Shown here: positions 25,525 through 35,563 of the stretch, piece after piece
Layout: every line of letters starts with the position of its first letter
Position numbering within the stretch: the first letter of the stretch is position 1
Source: Saccharospirillaceae bacterium
Lineage (GTDB): Bacteria > Pseudomonadota > Gammaproteobacteria > Pseudomonadales > Oceanobacteraceae
DNA length: 35,645 nt
Direction: 5' to 3'
Assembly (NCBI GenBank): GCA_021208685.1
Contig: JAJOJJ010000034.1
Location: 1-35,645, forward strand
Made by a program: the position numbers and the translations under genes
Notes under the pieces: model-generated
Told to the model about the DNA's origin: nothing
The model's input: the letters and a program-made list of their open reading frames with translations, nothing else
The model's database searches: none

Positions 25525-25548
25525 AAAAACCCGCAAAAGCGGGTTTTT
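25525..25548 (-). terminator. rpsT terminator
   Basis: AAAAACCCGC (25525-25534) and GCGGGTTTTT (25539-25548) form a 10-bp perfect stem around AAAA. On the minus strand it is followed by a T run. It lies 28 bp past the rpsT stop and separates rpsT from murJ; it may also act on the other strand. Confidence 0.92.
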
Positions 25549-25575
25549 CATCCGAACCGGAACGTTAATCAGAGA

Positions 25576-25842
25576 TTAACCTTTCAGTGCGAAAACCTTA
25601 GCATTCAGACGACTCTTGATGCGGCCAGCAGTATTCTTGTGAAGAATACCTTTGGTCACCATTTTGTCGATGTAAGGTTGAGACTTAGTAAACGCAGCCT
25701 GGGCTTGGTCATAGTCGTTAGTCGCAACAGCAGCGTGTACTTTCTTAATGTAAGTACGCACCATTGAGCGCAGAGCTACAGTACGAGCACGACGTTTGAT
25801 AGCCTGACGGGCGCGTTTACGAGAACCAGCGGAATTTGCCAC
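25576..25842 (-). CDS. rpsT: 30S ribosomal protein S20
   Basis: 88 residues, highly basic, beginning MANSAGSRKRARQ and containing RAALRSMVRTYIKKV-like helices; it binds 16S rRNA early in 30S assembly. The start is GTG, preceded by GAGGAG; no ATG is available at this point. Own promoter (25891-25919) and terminator (25525-25548) make it a single-gene unit, as is usual for rpsT. The rare start codon may relate to translational autocontrol known for S20 in E. coli, but that is inference. Confidence 0.97.
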   Translation of the reverse strand: MANSAGSRKRARQAIKRRARTVALRSMVRTYIKKVHAAVATNDYDQAQAAFTKSQPYIDKMVTKGILHKNTAGRIKSRLNAKVFALKG

Positions 25843-25890
25843 AGTCGGCTCCTCAAAATTGGTTTATCAATCAAATCTAAGAGGGCCGGG

Positions 25891-25919
25891 ATTATCCAGA
25901 CATCCCGCCCCAGTGTCAA
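25891..25919 (-). promoter_or_regulatory. rpsT promoter
   Basis: On the minus strand TTGACA (25919-25914) is a perfect -35, followed by 17 bp and GATAAT (25896-25891), five of six to the -10 consensus. The discriminator after it (CCCGGCCC) is GC-rich, typical of stringently controlled ribosomal promoters. The leader would be about 40 nt. Confidence 0.85.
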
Positions 25920-25920
25920 C

Positions 25921-25954
25921 AAGAGCACCGCTTTAAATTAACGGCAATGCTCTT
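25921..25954 (-). terminator. Possible kdsA terminator
   Basis: Just after the kdsA stop on the minus strand, AAGAGCATTGC (25954-25944) pairs with GCGGTGCTCTT (25931-25921), 11 bp with two G-U pairs. The following T run is poor (CTTGTTGAC), and its end runs into the rpsT -35. Termination may be incomplete or factor-dependent. Confidence 0.45.
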
Positions 25955-25964
25955 CCCTTAATGA

Positions 25965-28003
<2,039 letters not shown>

Positions 28004-28061
28004 TGCTTTCTGCCTGTTGCTCTCTGCGACTGCTCTTTCGAGCGTTATGATTCAGCCGCGC

Positions 28062-29255
<1,194 letters not shown>

Positions 29256-29300
29256 TTATATCCTCTTACGGCCTGCTTACATTAAAGAAACATGCCTGCT

Positions 29301-29336
29301 ATTCACTGAAAATTTCTCAAACAAGGCGCGGTGAAT
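29301..29336. repeat. Short copy of a dispersed palindromic repeat
   Basis: ATTCAC (29301-29306) and GTGAAT (29331-29336) flank the sequence AATTTCTCAAACAAGGCGC (29311-29329). The latter recurs at 33312-33330 with one difference (AATTTCTCAGACAAGGCGC). Both copies are intergenic, here upstream of obgE. Confidence 0.55.
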
Positions 29337-29357
29337 GAAACCAGCCCCTGAATGCAA

Positions 29358-29399
29358 ACAAAAACGCCCTGACTGCAAAGTAACTTTGTAGCCAGGGCG
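29358..29399 (-). terminator. Terminator of rplU-rpmA
   Basis: CGCCCTGACTGCAAAG (29365-29380) and CTTTGTAGCCAGGGCG (29384-29399) form a 16-bp stem with two mismatches and a 3-nt loop. On the minus strand it is followed by TTTTTGTTT. It lies 20 bp beyond the rpmA stop and separates the ribosomal genes from obgE. Confidence 0.9.
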
Positions 29400-29419
29400 C
29401 TCGGTAAGTCGTACAGCGA

Positions 29420-29680
29420 TTATACAGCTGGAACGATACTTACAAACTTACGGTTATCCGGACCTTTTACCTCGAAGGTAACAACACCGTCTGCCGTTGC
29501 AAACAGAGTGTGGTCACGACCAAGCTTAACGTTGGCACCAGCATGGAAACGGGTACCACGCTGACGAATGATGATGCTGCCTGCTTTTGCAGCCTGACCA
29601 CCAAACAGTTTGACACCAAGGCGTTTACTCTCGGAATCACGACCGTTACGGGTAGAACCACCAGCCTTTTTGTGAGCCAT
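29420..29680 (-). CDS. rpmA: 50S ribosomal protein L27
   Basis: 86 residues beginning [16 protein letters not shown] and containing LGVKLFGGQ and [13 protein letters not shown], diagnostic of L27, whose N-terminus reaches the peptidyl-transferase centre. AGGAGA precedes the ATG. No Firmicute-type N-terminal extension. It follows rplU by 86 bp, before the terminator. Confidence 0.98.
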   Translation of the reverse strand: MAHKKAGGSTRNGRDSESKRLGVKLFGGQAAKAGSIIIRQRGTRFHAGANVKLGRDHTLFATADGVVTFEVKGPDNRKFVSIVPAV

Positions 29681-29766
29681 TGCTTTTCTCCTGTTTTGGG
29701 GTCACTGCAACACTGCGGATGCGGCGGTTTGGCAAACCGGCACGGACCCCGGACTTAATTCAGATA

Positions 29767-30078
29767 TTAGCCAGCGATGCTGGTGATTTTCAGTTCAGTG
29801 AACCACTGACGGTGGCCCATTTGCTTCATGTGGTGCTTACGACGCTTGAACTTCAGGATCTTCACTTTCTTGTGACGACCGTGAGCAACGACTTCAGCAG
29901 TCACTTTAGCGCCTGCAACAACAGGAGCACCAATCTTAACGTCATCGCCGTTACCGATCAGCAAAACTTTTTCCAGAACAACGGATTCGCCGGTGGCGAT
30001 TTCCAGTTTCTCTACTTTCAGGGTCTGGCCTTCTTCAACACGGTACTGTTTACCGCCAGTTACTACTACAGCGTACAT
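29767..30078 (-). CDS. rplU: 50S ribosomal protein L21
   Basis: 103 residues from [17 protein letters not shown] to the basic end ([26 protein letters not shown]), the L21 signature; it binds 23S rRNA near L20. The frame opens 11 codons upstream, but the ATG at 30078 follows GGAG and gives the universal MYAV start. A strong promoter lies at 30197-30225, leaving a leader of about 110 nt. First gene of rplU-rpmA and divergent from ispB. Confidence 0.98.
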   Translation of the reverse strand: MYAVVVTGGKQYRVEEGQTLKVEKLEIATGESVVLEKVLLIGNGDDVKIGAPVVAGAKVTAEVVAHGRHKKVKILKFKRRKHHMKQMGHRQWFTELKITSIAG

Positions 30079-30196
30079 ACTGTAATCTCCACATGAGCCC
30101 ACAACGGGCACTTACTTGGCTGCTACTTTTACGACCTGCTTCTACTGGCAACGCTCTGGTTTCCATATGGCAGGGAGCAGAATTTCGGGGCGCGAG

Positions 30197-30225
30197 ACTA
30201 TACCCCAGCACGCACAGATGCGCAA
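30197..30225 (-). promoter_or_regulatory. rplU-rpmA promoter
   Basis: On the minus strand TTGCGC (30225-30220), a 17-bp spacer and TATAGT (30202-30197), with a GC-rich discriminator CTCGCGCCCC after it, as at growth-rate-controlled ribosomal promoters. Confidence 0.8.
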
Positions 30226-30348
30226 GCCTAAGCAGAATACGAACGACGAACACCCTGTGTATCCGGTCTGACAACCGGCCAGCAGCCATGCGATGGGGAG
30301 CAAACATCATTCAGCGGCTCCAAAAACGGACTTTTTCACCCGCTATCG

Positions 30349-30378
30349 TTGTCAGTCCTTCTGCTACATCGCTACACT
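30349..30378 (+). promoter_or_regulatory. Probable ispB promoter
   Basis: TTGTCA (30349-30354), an 18-bp spacer and TACACT (30373-30378), about 78 bp before the ispB ATG. Confidence 0.55.
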
Positions 30379-30455
30379 GCACGCCTTCAGCTGCTCCGGC
30401 ACTGCTTGCAGAAATGACCGGAGATGAGCGCCGTTTTTTATAAGGCCCCTAATTC

Positions 30456-31424
30456 ATGCAGATACAAGATATTCTCGCCGTGGTCGGCGACGAATTTAAG
30501 TCAGTGGATCGTCTGATCCATACCCAACTGGCATCTCGCGTTCCTTTGGTTGAAAAGATCGCCGACTACATCGTCAGCAGCGGTGGCAAGCGCATCCGTC
30601 CGCTGCTGGTACTGATGACGGCCAAAGCATTCAACCAGTGCAATGATCAGGCGATCAAACTCGCCACGGTGATTGAGTTTCTGCATACCGCCACGCTGCT
30701 GCACGATGACGTGGTGGATACCTCCGACATGCGCCGTGGCAATCCGACCGCCAACGCCAAATGGGGGAATGCTCCCAGCGTACTGGTCGGTGATTTCCTC
30801 TACAGCCGTGCCTTCACCATGATGGTTGAACTGGGATCATTGCCAACCATGAGCATTCTGTCGAATGCCACCTGCGTGATTGCCGAAGGCGAGGTTCTGC
30901 AGCTCACCAACGTTAAGAACCCGGACACCAGCGAAGCGCAGTATATGGATGTTATCCATGGCAAAACCGCGATGCTGTTTGAAGCGTCAACCCATGCCGC
31001 TGCCACCCTGCTGCAATGCACGCCTGAGCAACGCCGTGCCCTGCAGGAGTATGGTAAGGAGCTGGGCATGGCCTTCCAGCTGATCGACGATGTGCTGGAT
31101 TACGAAGGTGACGCCGGCGCCATGGGTAAAAACGTCGGAGACGATCTGGCCGAAGGCAAGCCAACGCTGCCACTGATTCACGCCATGGCTCACGGTAACG
31201 AACAGCAGCGCAGCCTGATCCGTTCGGCGATCCGCAAAGGCGGACTCGACGACATGGCCGATGTACTCACGGCCGTGCGCGAACTGGGTTCACTGGAATA
31301 CACCCGCCAGAAAGCGTATGAGTGCGCTGAACGTGCTCAGTCACAGTTGCAACTTCTGCCAGATTCAGAGGCCAAAGAGGCCCTGCGCGCCCTGGCCCTG
31401 CTGGCGGTGCAACGCAATACCTGA
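30456..31424 (+). CDS. ispB: Octaprenyl diphosphate synthase IspB
   Basis: Trans-prenyltransferase that builds the ubiquinone side chain from IPP. 322 residues. The first Asp-rich motif is at 84-88 (DDVVD in LLHDDVVDTSDMRRG), the second at 211-215 (DDVLD in FQLIDDVLDYEGD); GGKRIRPLL near the start binds IPP. The exact chain length (8 or 9 units) cannot be read from sequence by eye. It diverges from rplU, the usual place for ispB in gammaproteobacteria, and dsbD follows 27 bp later. Confidence 0.96.
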   Translation: MQIQDILAVVGDEFKSVDRLIHTQLASRVPLVEKIADYIVSSGGKRIRPLLVLMTAKAFNQCNDQAIKLATVIEFLHTATLLHDDVVDTSDMRRGNPTANAKWGNAPSVLVGDFLYSRAFTMMVELGSLPTMSILSNATCVIAEGEVLQLTNVKNPDTSEAQYMDVIHGKTAMLFEASTHAAATLLQCTPEQRRALQEYGKELGMAFQLIDDVLDYEGDAGAMGKNVGDDLAEGKPTLPLIHAMAHGNEQQRSLIRSAIRKGGLDDMADVLTAVRELGSLEYTRQKAYECAERAQSQLQLLPDSEAKEALRALALLAVQRNT

Positions 31425-31451
31425 TTAACAGACATGATCCGGAGGTTATCC

Positions 31452-33260
31452 GTGGCGAAGTGGTTGCTTTTATGTGTTTCTCTGTTTTGTCTGCCCGCCC
31501 AGGCTGGCTTGCTGGACAGCCTGAAGGGTAACGACGAGCCGGATTTCCTGCCGGTTGAGCAAGCATTCCCGCTGACCACCCGGCTCGATAACGGTCAGCT
31601 GTTTGCCAGCTGGCAAACAGCTGATGGTTACTACCTCTACAAACACCGCATTTTTATTCAGCAGGGCGAGCTGAAGGCCGACCCGGTGTACTACTCGCAT
31701 CCGGGTAAAGAGAAAGAAGACGAAGCCTTTGGTCTGGTAACCGCCTTCTATGGCGAGCTGGATACCCGTTTTGATCTCAGCCAGCTGCAACCCGGTGAGC
31801 TGATTCTGCACCATCAGGGCTGTGCCGATGCAGGCCTGTGCTACCCGCCGCAACGTCATTACCTGAGCATCTCGCAGGCCGATATTGATGCCGCCGCAAG
31901 CACAATGGCCAATGCCAGCTCCGATACGACGTCAGGCAACACGGTCACAGACAACGGCGAAACGAACAACCAAACAAACGGCGCAGCAGACAGCTGGTTC
32001 AGCAACCGCTCCTGGGGCGCCGTGGTCGGTTTGTTCTTTCTGCTCGGACTGGGACTGACCTTTACCCCTTGCGTGCTGCCGATGGTGCCCATCCTGACCA
32101 CGGTTGTTCTGGGCCAGAAGAATACCTCCGCCAGCCGTGGCTTTATGTTGTCATCCATCTACGTACTCGGTATGGCCCTGACGTATGCCGCCGCCGGTCT
32201 GACCGTCGGCCTGCTGGGTGCAGGAGCCAATATTCAGGCCTGGATGCAGACGCCCTGGGTACTGATTCTGTTTGCCGTGCTCTTTGTACTGCTGGCACTG
32301 GCTATGTTTGGTCTGTATGAACTGCAACTGCCAGCGGCTCTGCGTAACCGTCTGAACCAGCTGAATCAGAACCAGAAAGGCGGCCAGTGGCTGAGCGTCT
32401 TTATCATGGGTGTTCTCTCTGCCCTGGTGGTATCCCCCTGTGTATCTGCGCCACTGGCCGGTGCACTGGTTTATCTGAGCACCACCGGCGACGCCGTTTT
32501 GGGCGGCAGCGCACTGCTGGCACTTGGCCTCGGCATGGGTGCACCACTGATCGTGCTCGGCACCACCGGCGCGTCGTTCCTGCCCAAGGCCGGCGGCTGG
32601 ATGAACCAGATCAAGGCATTCTTTGGCATTCTGCTGCTGGGCGTGGCGATCTGGCTGTTGAGCCGCATCCTGCCCGACAGCATCAGCCTGCTGCTGTGGG
32701 CATTACTGGCCCTGTTTTACGGCATCAGTCTCGGCGCACTGGAACCGGCCACGAGCGGTATACAGCGGCTGGCGAAAGGTCTGGCGTGGGTATTTTTACT
32801 CTACGGTATTGCCGCGTTTATCGGCGTATTGCAGGGGAACAGCAACCCGCTGCAACCACTGAGCGGCGGTCTGATCACGACCAGCTCCAACAACACAACC
32901 GCGCACAGTTCAGCGTTCTACCGCAGCGATTCCGTTAGTGATATTGAGCGCCGGATCGCAGCCAGCCAGCAACCGGTCATGCTCGATCTGTACGCTGACT
33001 GGTGCATCAGCTGCAAAGTGATGGAAGAAGAAATCTTCGCCCAGCCCGACGTGCAACAGATGATGAAGAACGTCCTCTGGCTGCAGCTCGACGTCACCGA
33101 TAACAGCGCCGAACAGATTGCCTTTATGCAGAAGCACGCCATCTTCGGCCCGCCAACCATTCTGTTTTTCGACCAGCAGCAGGAAATCGCCAGAGCACGA
33201 ATAGTGGGAGAAATCCGTAAACCGGCGTTCATTACCCACACTCGCAATTATCTGTTGTGA
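31452..33260 (+). CDS. dsbD: Thiol:disulfide interchange protein DsbD
   Basis: Carries electrons from cytoplasmic thioredoxin to periplasmic DsbC/DsbG and cytochrome c maturation. Signal peptide LLLCVSLFCLPAQA; periplasmic alpha domain with Cys124 and Cys130 (GCADAGLCYPP); a Ser/Thr/Asn-rich linker; eight membrane helices with Cys207 (FTPCVLPMVP) and Cys330 (VSPCVSAPL); C-terminal thioredoxin domain with Cys518 and Cys521 in YADWCISCKVME. An ATG at 31434 is possible, but the GTG at 31452 follows GGAGG by six bases and gives a better signal peptide, so 602 residues are preferred. Likely co-transcribed with ispB. Confidence 0.96.
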   Translation: MAKWLLLCVSLFCLPAQAGLLDSLKGNDEPDFLPVEQAFPLTTRLDNGQLFASWQTADGYYLYKHRIFIQQGELKADPVYYSHPGKEKEDEAFGLVTAFYGELDTRFDLSQLQPGELILHHQGCADAGLCYPPQRHYLSISQADIDAAASTMANASSDTTSGNTVTDNGETNNQTNGAADSWFSNRSWGAVVGLFFLLGLGLTFTPCVLPMVPILTTVVLGQKNTSASRGFMLSSIYVLGMALTYAAAGLTVGLLGAGANIQAWMQTPWVLILFAVLFVLLALAMFGLYELQLPAALRNRLNQLNQNQKGGQWLSVFIMGVLSALVVSPCVSAPLAGALVYLSTTGDAVLGGSALLALGLGMGAPLIVLGTTGASFLPKAGGWMNQIKAFFGILLLGVAIWLLSRILPDSISLLLWALLALFYGISLGALEPATSGIQRLAKGLAWVFLLYGIAAFIGVLQGNSNPLQPLSGGLITTSSNNTTAHSSAFYRSDSVSDIERRIAASQQPVMLDLYADWCISCKVMEEEIFAQPDVQQMMKNVLWLQLDVTDNSAEQIAFMQKHAIFGPPTILFFDQQQEIARARIVGEIRKPAFITHTRNYLL

Positions 33261-33267
33261 CGTTTCC

Positions 33268-33431
33268 TAAGGCCTGTCGACACGGATTAAACAGGCCTGT
33301 TATTGGTTAAAAATTTCTCAGACAAGGCGCTGAGAGTGTGGGATGTTCCTGACAACATCACTCCTCTCTCCTTGTTCTGAGAAAAACGGGCTCTCAGCAG
33401 GCCGGATTTACTGAGTGTCGACAGGCCCTTA
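33268..33431. mobile_element. MITE-like palindromic element
   Basis: The ends are inverted repeats: GGCCTGTCGACAC (33271-33283) and GTGTCGACAGGCC (33415-33427) match perfectly, and the match extends outward to TAAG / CTTA with one indel. Inside are nested pairs: GGCCTG (33293-33298) with CAGGCC (near 33398), TTTCTCAGACAAGG (33314-33327) with CCTTGTTCTGAGAAA (33370-33384), then GAGAG with CTCTC, and GATGTT with AACATC. The whole 164 bp can fold as one long interrupted hairpin and has no coding frame. Part of it recurs at 29311-29329. It lies between dsbD and trxC. Confidence 0.65.
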
Positions 33432-33521
33432 CATGGGCGGTTTTCCTGCGTCAACAGGCAGGACTTGAAACTTCATTACCGAAGACGCATATAGATGGCA
33501 TGTTTTCGCGGAGTCTCAATC

Positions 33522-33971
33522 ATGCATTACACCTGCCCATCCTGTGCGGCCATTAACCGTATCCCTGAAGATCATCAACAAACGCTGCATGCCCAGTGCG
33601 GGCGCTGCAAACAGCCGCTGTTCAACGGTCATCCGGTGGAACTGAATGACCATAATTTCCAGCGCTTTCTGCTGAAAAATGATCTGCCGGTGGTGGTGGA
33701 TTTCTGGGCCAGCTGGTGCGGCCCGTGTCAGATGATGGCCCCGGTATTTACCCAGTTGTGCGGACAGATGCAGCAACAGCTGCGTTTTGCCAAGGTAAAC
33801 ACCGAGCAGGCCCAGCAAACCAGCGCACAGTTGGGCATCCGCAGCATTCCTACGCTGATTGTGTATCATCAGGGAAAAGAAATTGACCGGCTGGCCGGGG
33901 CTCTGCCGGCACCGCAACTGCAACAGTGGTTACGGTCGGCACTGAGTAACATTCACGGGTATCAGGCTTAG
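33522..33971 (+). CDS. trxC: Thioredoxin 2 TrxC
   Basis: Cytoplasmic zinc-containing thioredoxin that reduces disulfides, often under oxidative stress. 149 residues: an N-terminal zinc module with Cys5, Cys8, Cys26 and Cys29 (CPSC ... CGRC), then a thioredoxin fold with the active site at 65-69 (WCGPC) and the cis-Pro loop RSIPTLIVY. The frame opens nine codons earlier, but the ATG at 33522 follows GGAG and gives the standard MHYTCPSC start. Its stop overlaps that of the converging response regulator gene, leaving no room for a terminator between them. Confidence 0.95.
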   Translation: MHYTCPSCAAINRIPEDHQQTLHAQCGRCKQPLFNGHPVELNDHNFQRFLLKNDLPVVVDFWASWCGPCQMMAPVFTQLCGQMQQQLRFAKVNTEQAQQTSAQLGIRSIPTLIVYHQGKEIDRLAGALPAPQLQQWLRSALSNIHGYQA

Positions 33972-35101
33972 CCTCTGTCGGGCAGGCGCTGTCCGGCAAT
34001 GTCAGCCAACGTCTGCAGAACCGGCTGTAATGGGCCGGTAAGATCAGCGCAGCTGCGGTAAATACGCTCCAGCGTATCCATGTGATCCCGCACCAAGTGC
34101 GTCAGATGCTGCTCCTGGTCGGGGTCAAGATTCAGCAGCAGGAGTTCCTCTGAGAGCTCCAGATTCAGATCCTGCACCGTCTCACGGGCCAGGTTAAGTC
34201 CTTGATTCTGGCGCTGTTGCAGATTCTGTAACGCATATTCAACGTCATCCACCACGCGCAGCAGTTGTTGCTGACGGTGCAGTTGCTGCTCCGTCAGCAA
34301 CGACTGCAGGCGCGCATGCACACTGCTCATGATCACACACAGGTGATCTTTGATACGTCCATAACGCGCCGCCTCCTGACAGGGAGCATTTTTAATCAGT
34401 ATTGAGGCGAGGCCAAAGTTCACCACCATGCGCTTTTCCAGCTCAATAATGCGCGCCCCTTCACGACAGGTGCGCAGCAATTCCGCCTCCAGTGGGCGCA
34501 CACCGCCAGAATGAGACACAAAGCAGAATTCTGGCCCGCTCCAGCAGGCAACGACCGCATTCAGACCCAAATTCTTCAGACTGGCAATCAATACCGACGC
34601 TAACTGCTCAGGGCTTTTACAGCTCATGGCCTGTTCAATAAAACGACTGATTTCCCCCTGTTCCGCCGAATGCGTCATGGCTTCAAAGGCAGCCTGACGG
34701 GCCTCATCCGCCGATGACTGCAGAATTTCCCGTTGTTCTTTACTGAGCAGTGCCCGCTCCACCTTGGCACGCACCTCAGCGATATCAAAAGGTTTGGTAA
34801 TGAAATCGTCTGCCCCGGCAGCATACCCCTGCAGCCGGTGCTGAAGACTGCTCTGGCCGGAGACAAATAAAATCGGCGTATGCCGGGTCGCATCCCGGGC
34901 GCGCAAAAGCCGGCAAACCTCATAGCCGTCGCAGCCCGGCATCTGAATATCCAGCAGAATACAGTCCGTCTCCGGACGCAGGCTGTTCAGAAACCCCCTG
35001 GCATCGGTAAACGCCTGAACATCATAGCGATCCAGCGTACGCTCAAGCAGTCTGACCATGCTGACTTCGTCATCAAGCAGCGCGACATTGTTGCAACCCA
35101 T
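33968..35101 (-). CDS. Response regulator with an unassigned C-terminal region
   Basis: 377 residues. The first ~125 form a receiver domain: acidic pocket D10-D11, phosphoacceptor D51 (CILLDIQMPGCDGYEV), the Ser of LFVSGQS and the Lys of DDFITKPF. A helical linker follows, then about 110 residues with a GAF-like feel (SPEQLASVLIASLKNLGLNAVVACWSG...), then a long Gln/Leu-rich helical or coiled-coil tail. No DNA-binding, GGDEF, EAL or phosphatase motif is visible. The frame opens 57 codons earlier, but the ATG at 35101 follows GAGAGG. No kinase is next to it. Two FNR-like boxes lie upstream. Confidence 0.85.
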   Translation of the reverse strand: MGCNNVALLDDEVSMVRLLERTLDRYDVQAFTDARGFLNSLRPETDCILLDIQMPGCDGYEVCRLLRARDATRHTPILFVSGQSSLQHRLQGYAAGADDFITKPFDIAEVRAKVERALLSKEQREILQSSADEARQAAFEAMTHSAEQGEISRFIEQAMSCKSPEQLASVLIASLKNLGLNAVVACWSGPEFCFVSHSGGVRPLEAELLRTCREGARIIELEKRMVVNFGLASILIKNAPCQEAARYGRIKDHLCVIMSSVHARLQSLLTEQQLHRQQQLLRVVDDVEYALQNLQQRQNQGLNLARETVQDLNLELSEELLLLNLDPDQEQHLTHLVRDHMDTLERIYRSCADLTGPLQPVLQTLADIAGQRLPDRG

Positions 35102-35128
35102 AAACCTCTCCCTGAGGTGGCTCACCGT

Positions 35129-35142
35129 TTGATCTGCATCAA
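35129..35142. promoter_or_regulatory. FNR/Anr-type box 1 (perfect)
   Basis: TTGATCTGCATCAA is an exact match to the TTGAT-N4-ATCAA consensus for the oxygen-responsive regulators FNR/Anr. It lies 28 bp upstream of the response regulator ATG and touches a minus-strand TATAGT (35147-35142) that could be its -10, a repressing geometry for that gene. Confidence 0.65.
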
Positions 35143-35177
35143 CTATAGCAAAGCCTCTGCAAACGACAGGGTCAGGC

Positions 35178-35191
35178 CTGATCTGTATCAA
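35178..35191. promoter_or_regulatory. FNR/Anr-type box 2 (one mismatch)
   Basis: CTGATCTGTATCAA differs from TTGAT-N4-ATCAA at one base. Its centre lies about 61 bp before the YdcH-like gene start. Class II activation (centre at -41.5) would put the start of transcription near 35226, shortly before the ribosome site at 35231-35238. Confidence 0.5.
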
Positions 35192-35245
35192 GGTGATTTT
35201 TACGGAAGCAGGCACTCTGAAGACATCTTCAAAGGAGGCCTGATA

Positions 35246-35485
35246 ATGACAATTGAACACCACGACCTGCACAGAGAATTTCCGGACATGAGTGAGCAGA
35301 TCCGCTCACTGAAAATGAAAGACCGCCACTTTGCCCGCCTCTTCGATGAATATCATGAAGTGGATCGCGAAGTACGCAAAATCGAAGAAGCGGTGGAGGC
35401 GGCCTCCGACGAGCGCCTTGAAGGCCTGAAAATGCGTCGCCTGCATCTCAAAGACGATCTCTATGCGATGCTGAAAAGCGCCTGA
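35246..35485 (+). CDS. YdcH/DUF465 family small protein
   Basis: 79 residues, highly charged and helical, with no signal peptide or membrane segment. The core MKDRHFARLFDEYHEVDREVRKIE followed by LKMRRLHLKDDLYAML matches the DUF465 (YdcH) pattern as I know it. The function of the family is not established. A strong AAAGGAGG precedes the ATG at 35246. It diverges from the response regulator, with two FNR-like boxes between them, and is followed by a repeat and a strong terminator. Confidence 0.85.
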   Translation: MTIEHHDLHREFPDMSEQIRSLKMKDRHFARLFDEYHEVDREVRKIEEAVEAASDERLEGLKMRRLHLKDDLYAMLKSA

Positions 35486-35502
35486 TAGGTATCAGAGAGA
35501 TG

Positions 35503-35563
35503 AAAAAGCCCGGAGAATCCGTAATGCTGTTCACTTAAGCATTTGAAGCACGAACGGGCTTTT
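35503..35563 (-). repeat. Structured intergenic repeat / terminator, copy 2
   Basis: Read on the minus strand, AAAAGCCCG (35563-35555) pairs with CGGGCTTTT (35512-35504). Within the loop AATGCT pairs with AGCATT, and the core CTTAAGTGAACAGCATTACG (35539-35520) matches copy 1 at 107-126 base for base. The outer stem is symmetric, so it could terminate either strand. Confidence 0.6.

Larger units (their letters stand above)
30079..30455. other. Divergent rplU / ispB control region (377 bp)
   Basis: The gap carries the rplU promoter on the minus strand, a likely ispB promoter on the plus strand and the rplU leader. A 116-codon plus frame (30093-30443) crosses both promoters, has no ribosome site and reads as Ser/Arg/Ala-rich non-protein sequence; it is not taken as a gene. 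No RNA gene was recognised in the leader. Confidence 0.6.

Noticed and set aside
30093-30443. 116-codon plus-strand frame upstream of ispB
   Set aside because: It crosses the rplU and ispB promoters, has no ribosome site and reads as non-protein sequence.
34880-35245. Long N-terminal extension of the YdcH-like gene, opposite the response regulator
   Set aside because: The internal ATG at 35246 has a strong ribosome site and gives the normal family length; the upstream part is antisense to a real gene.
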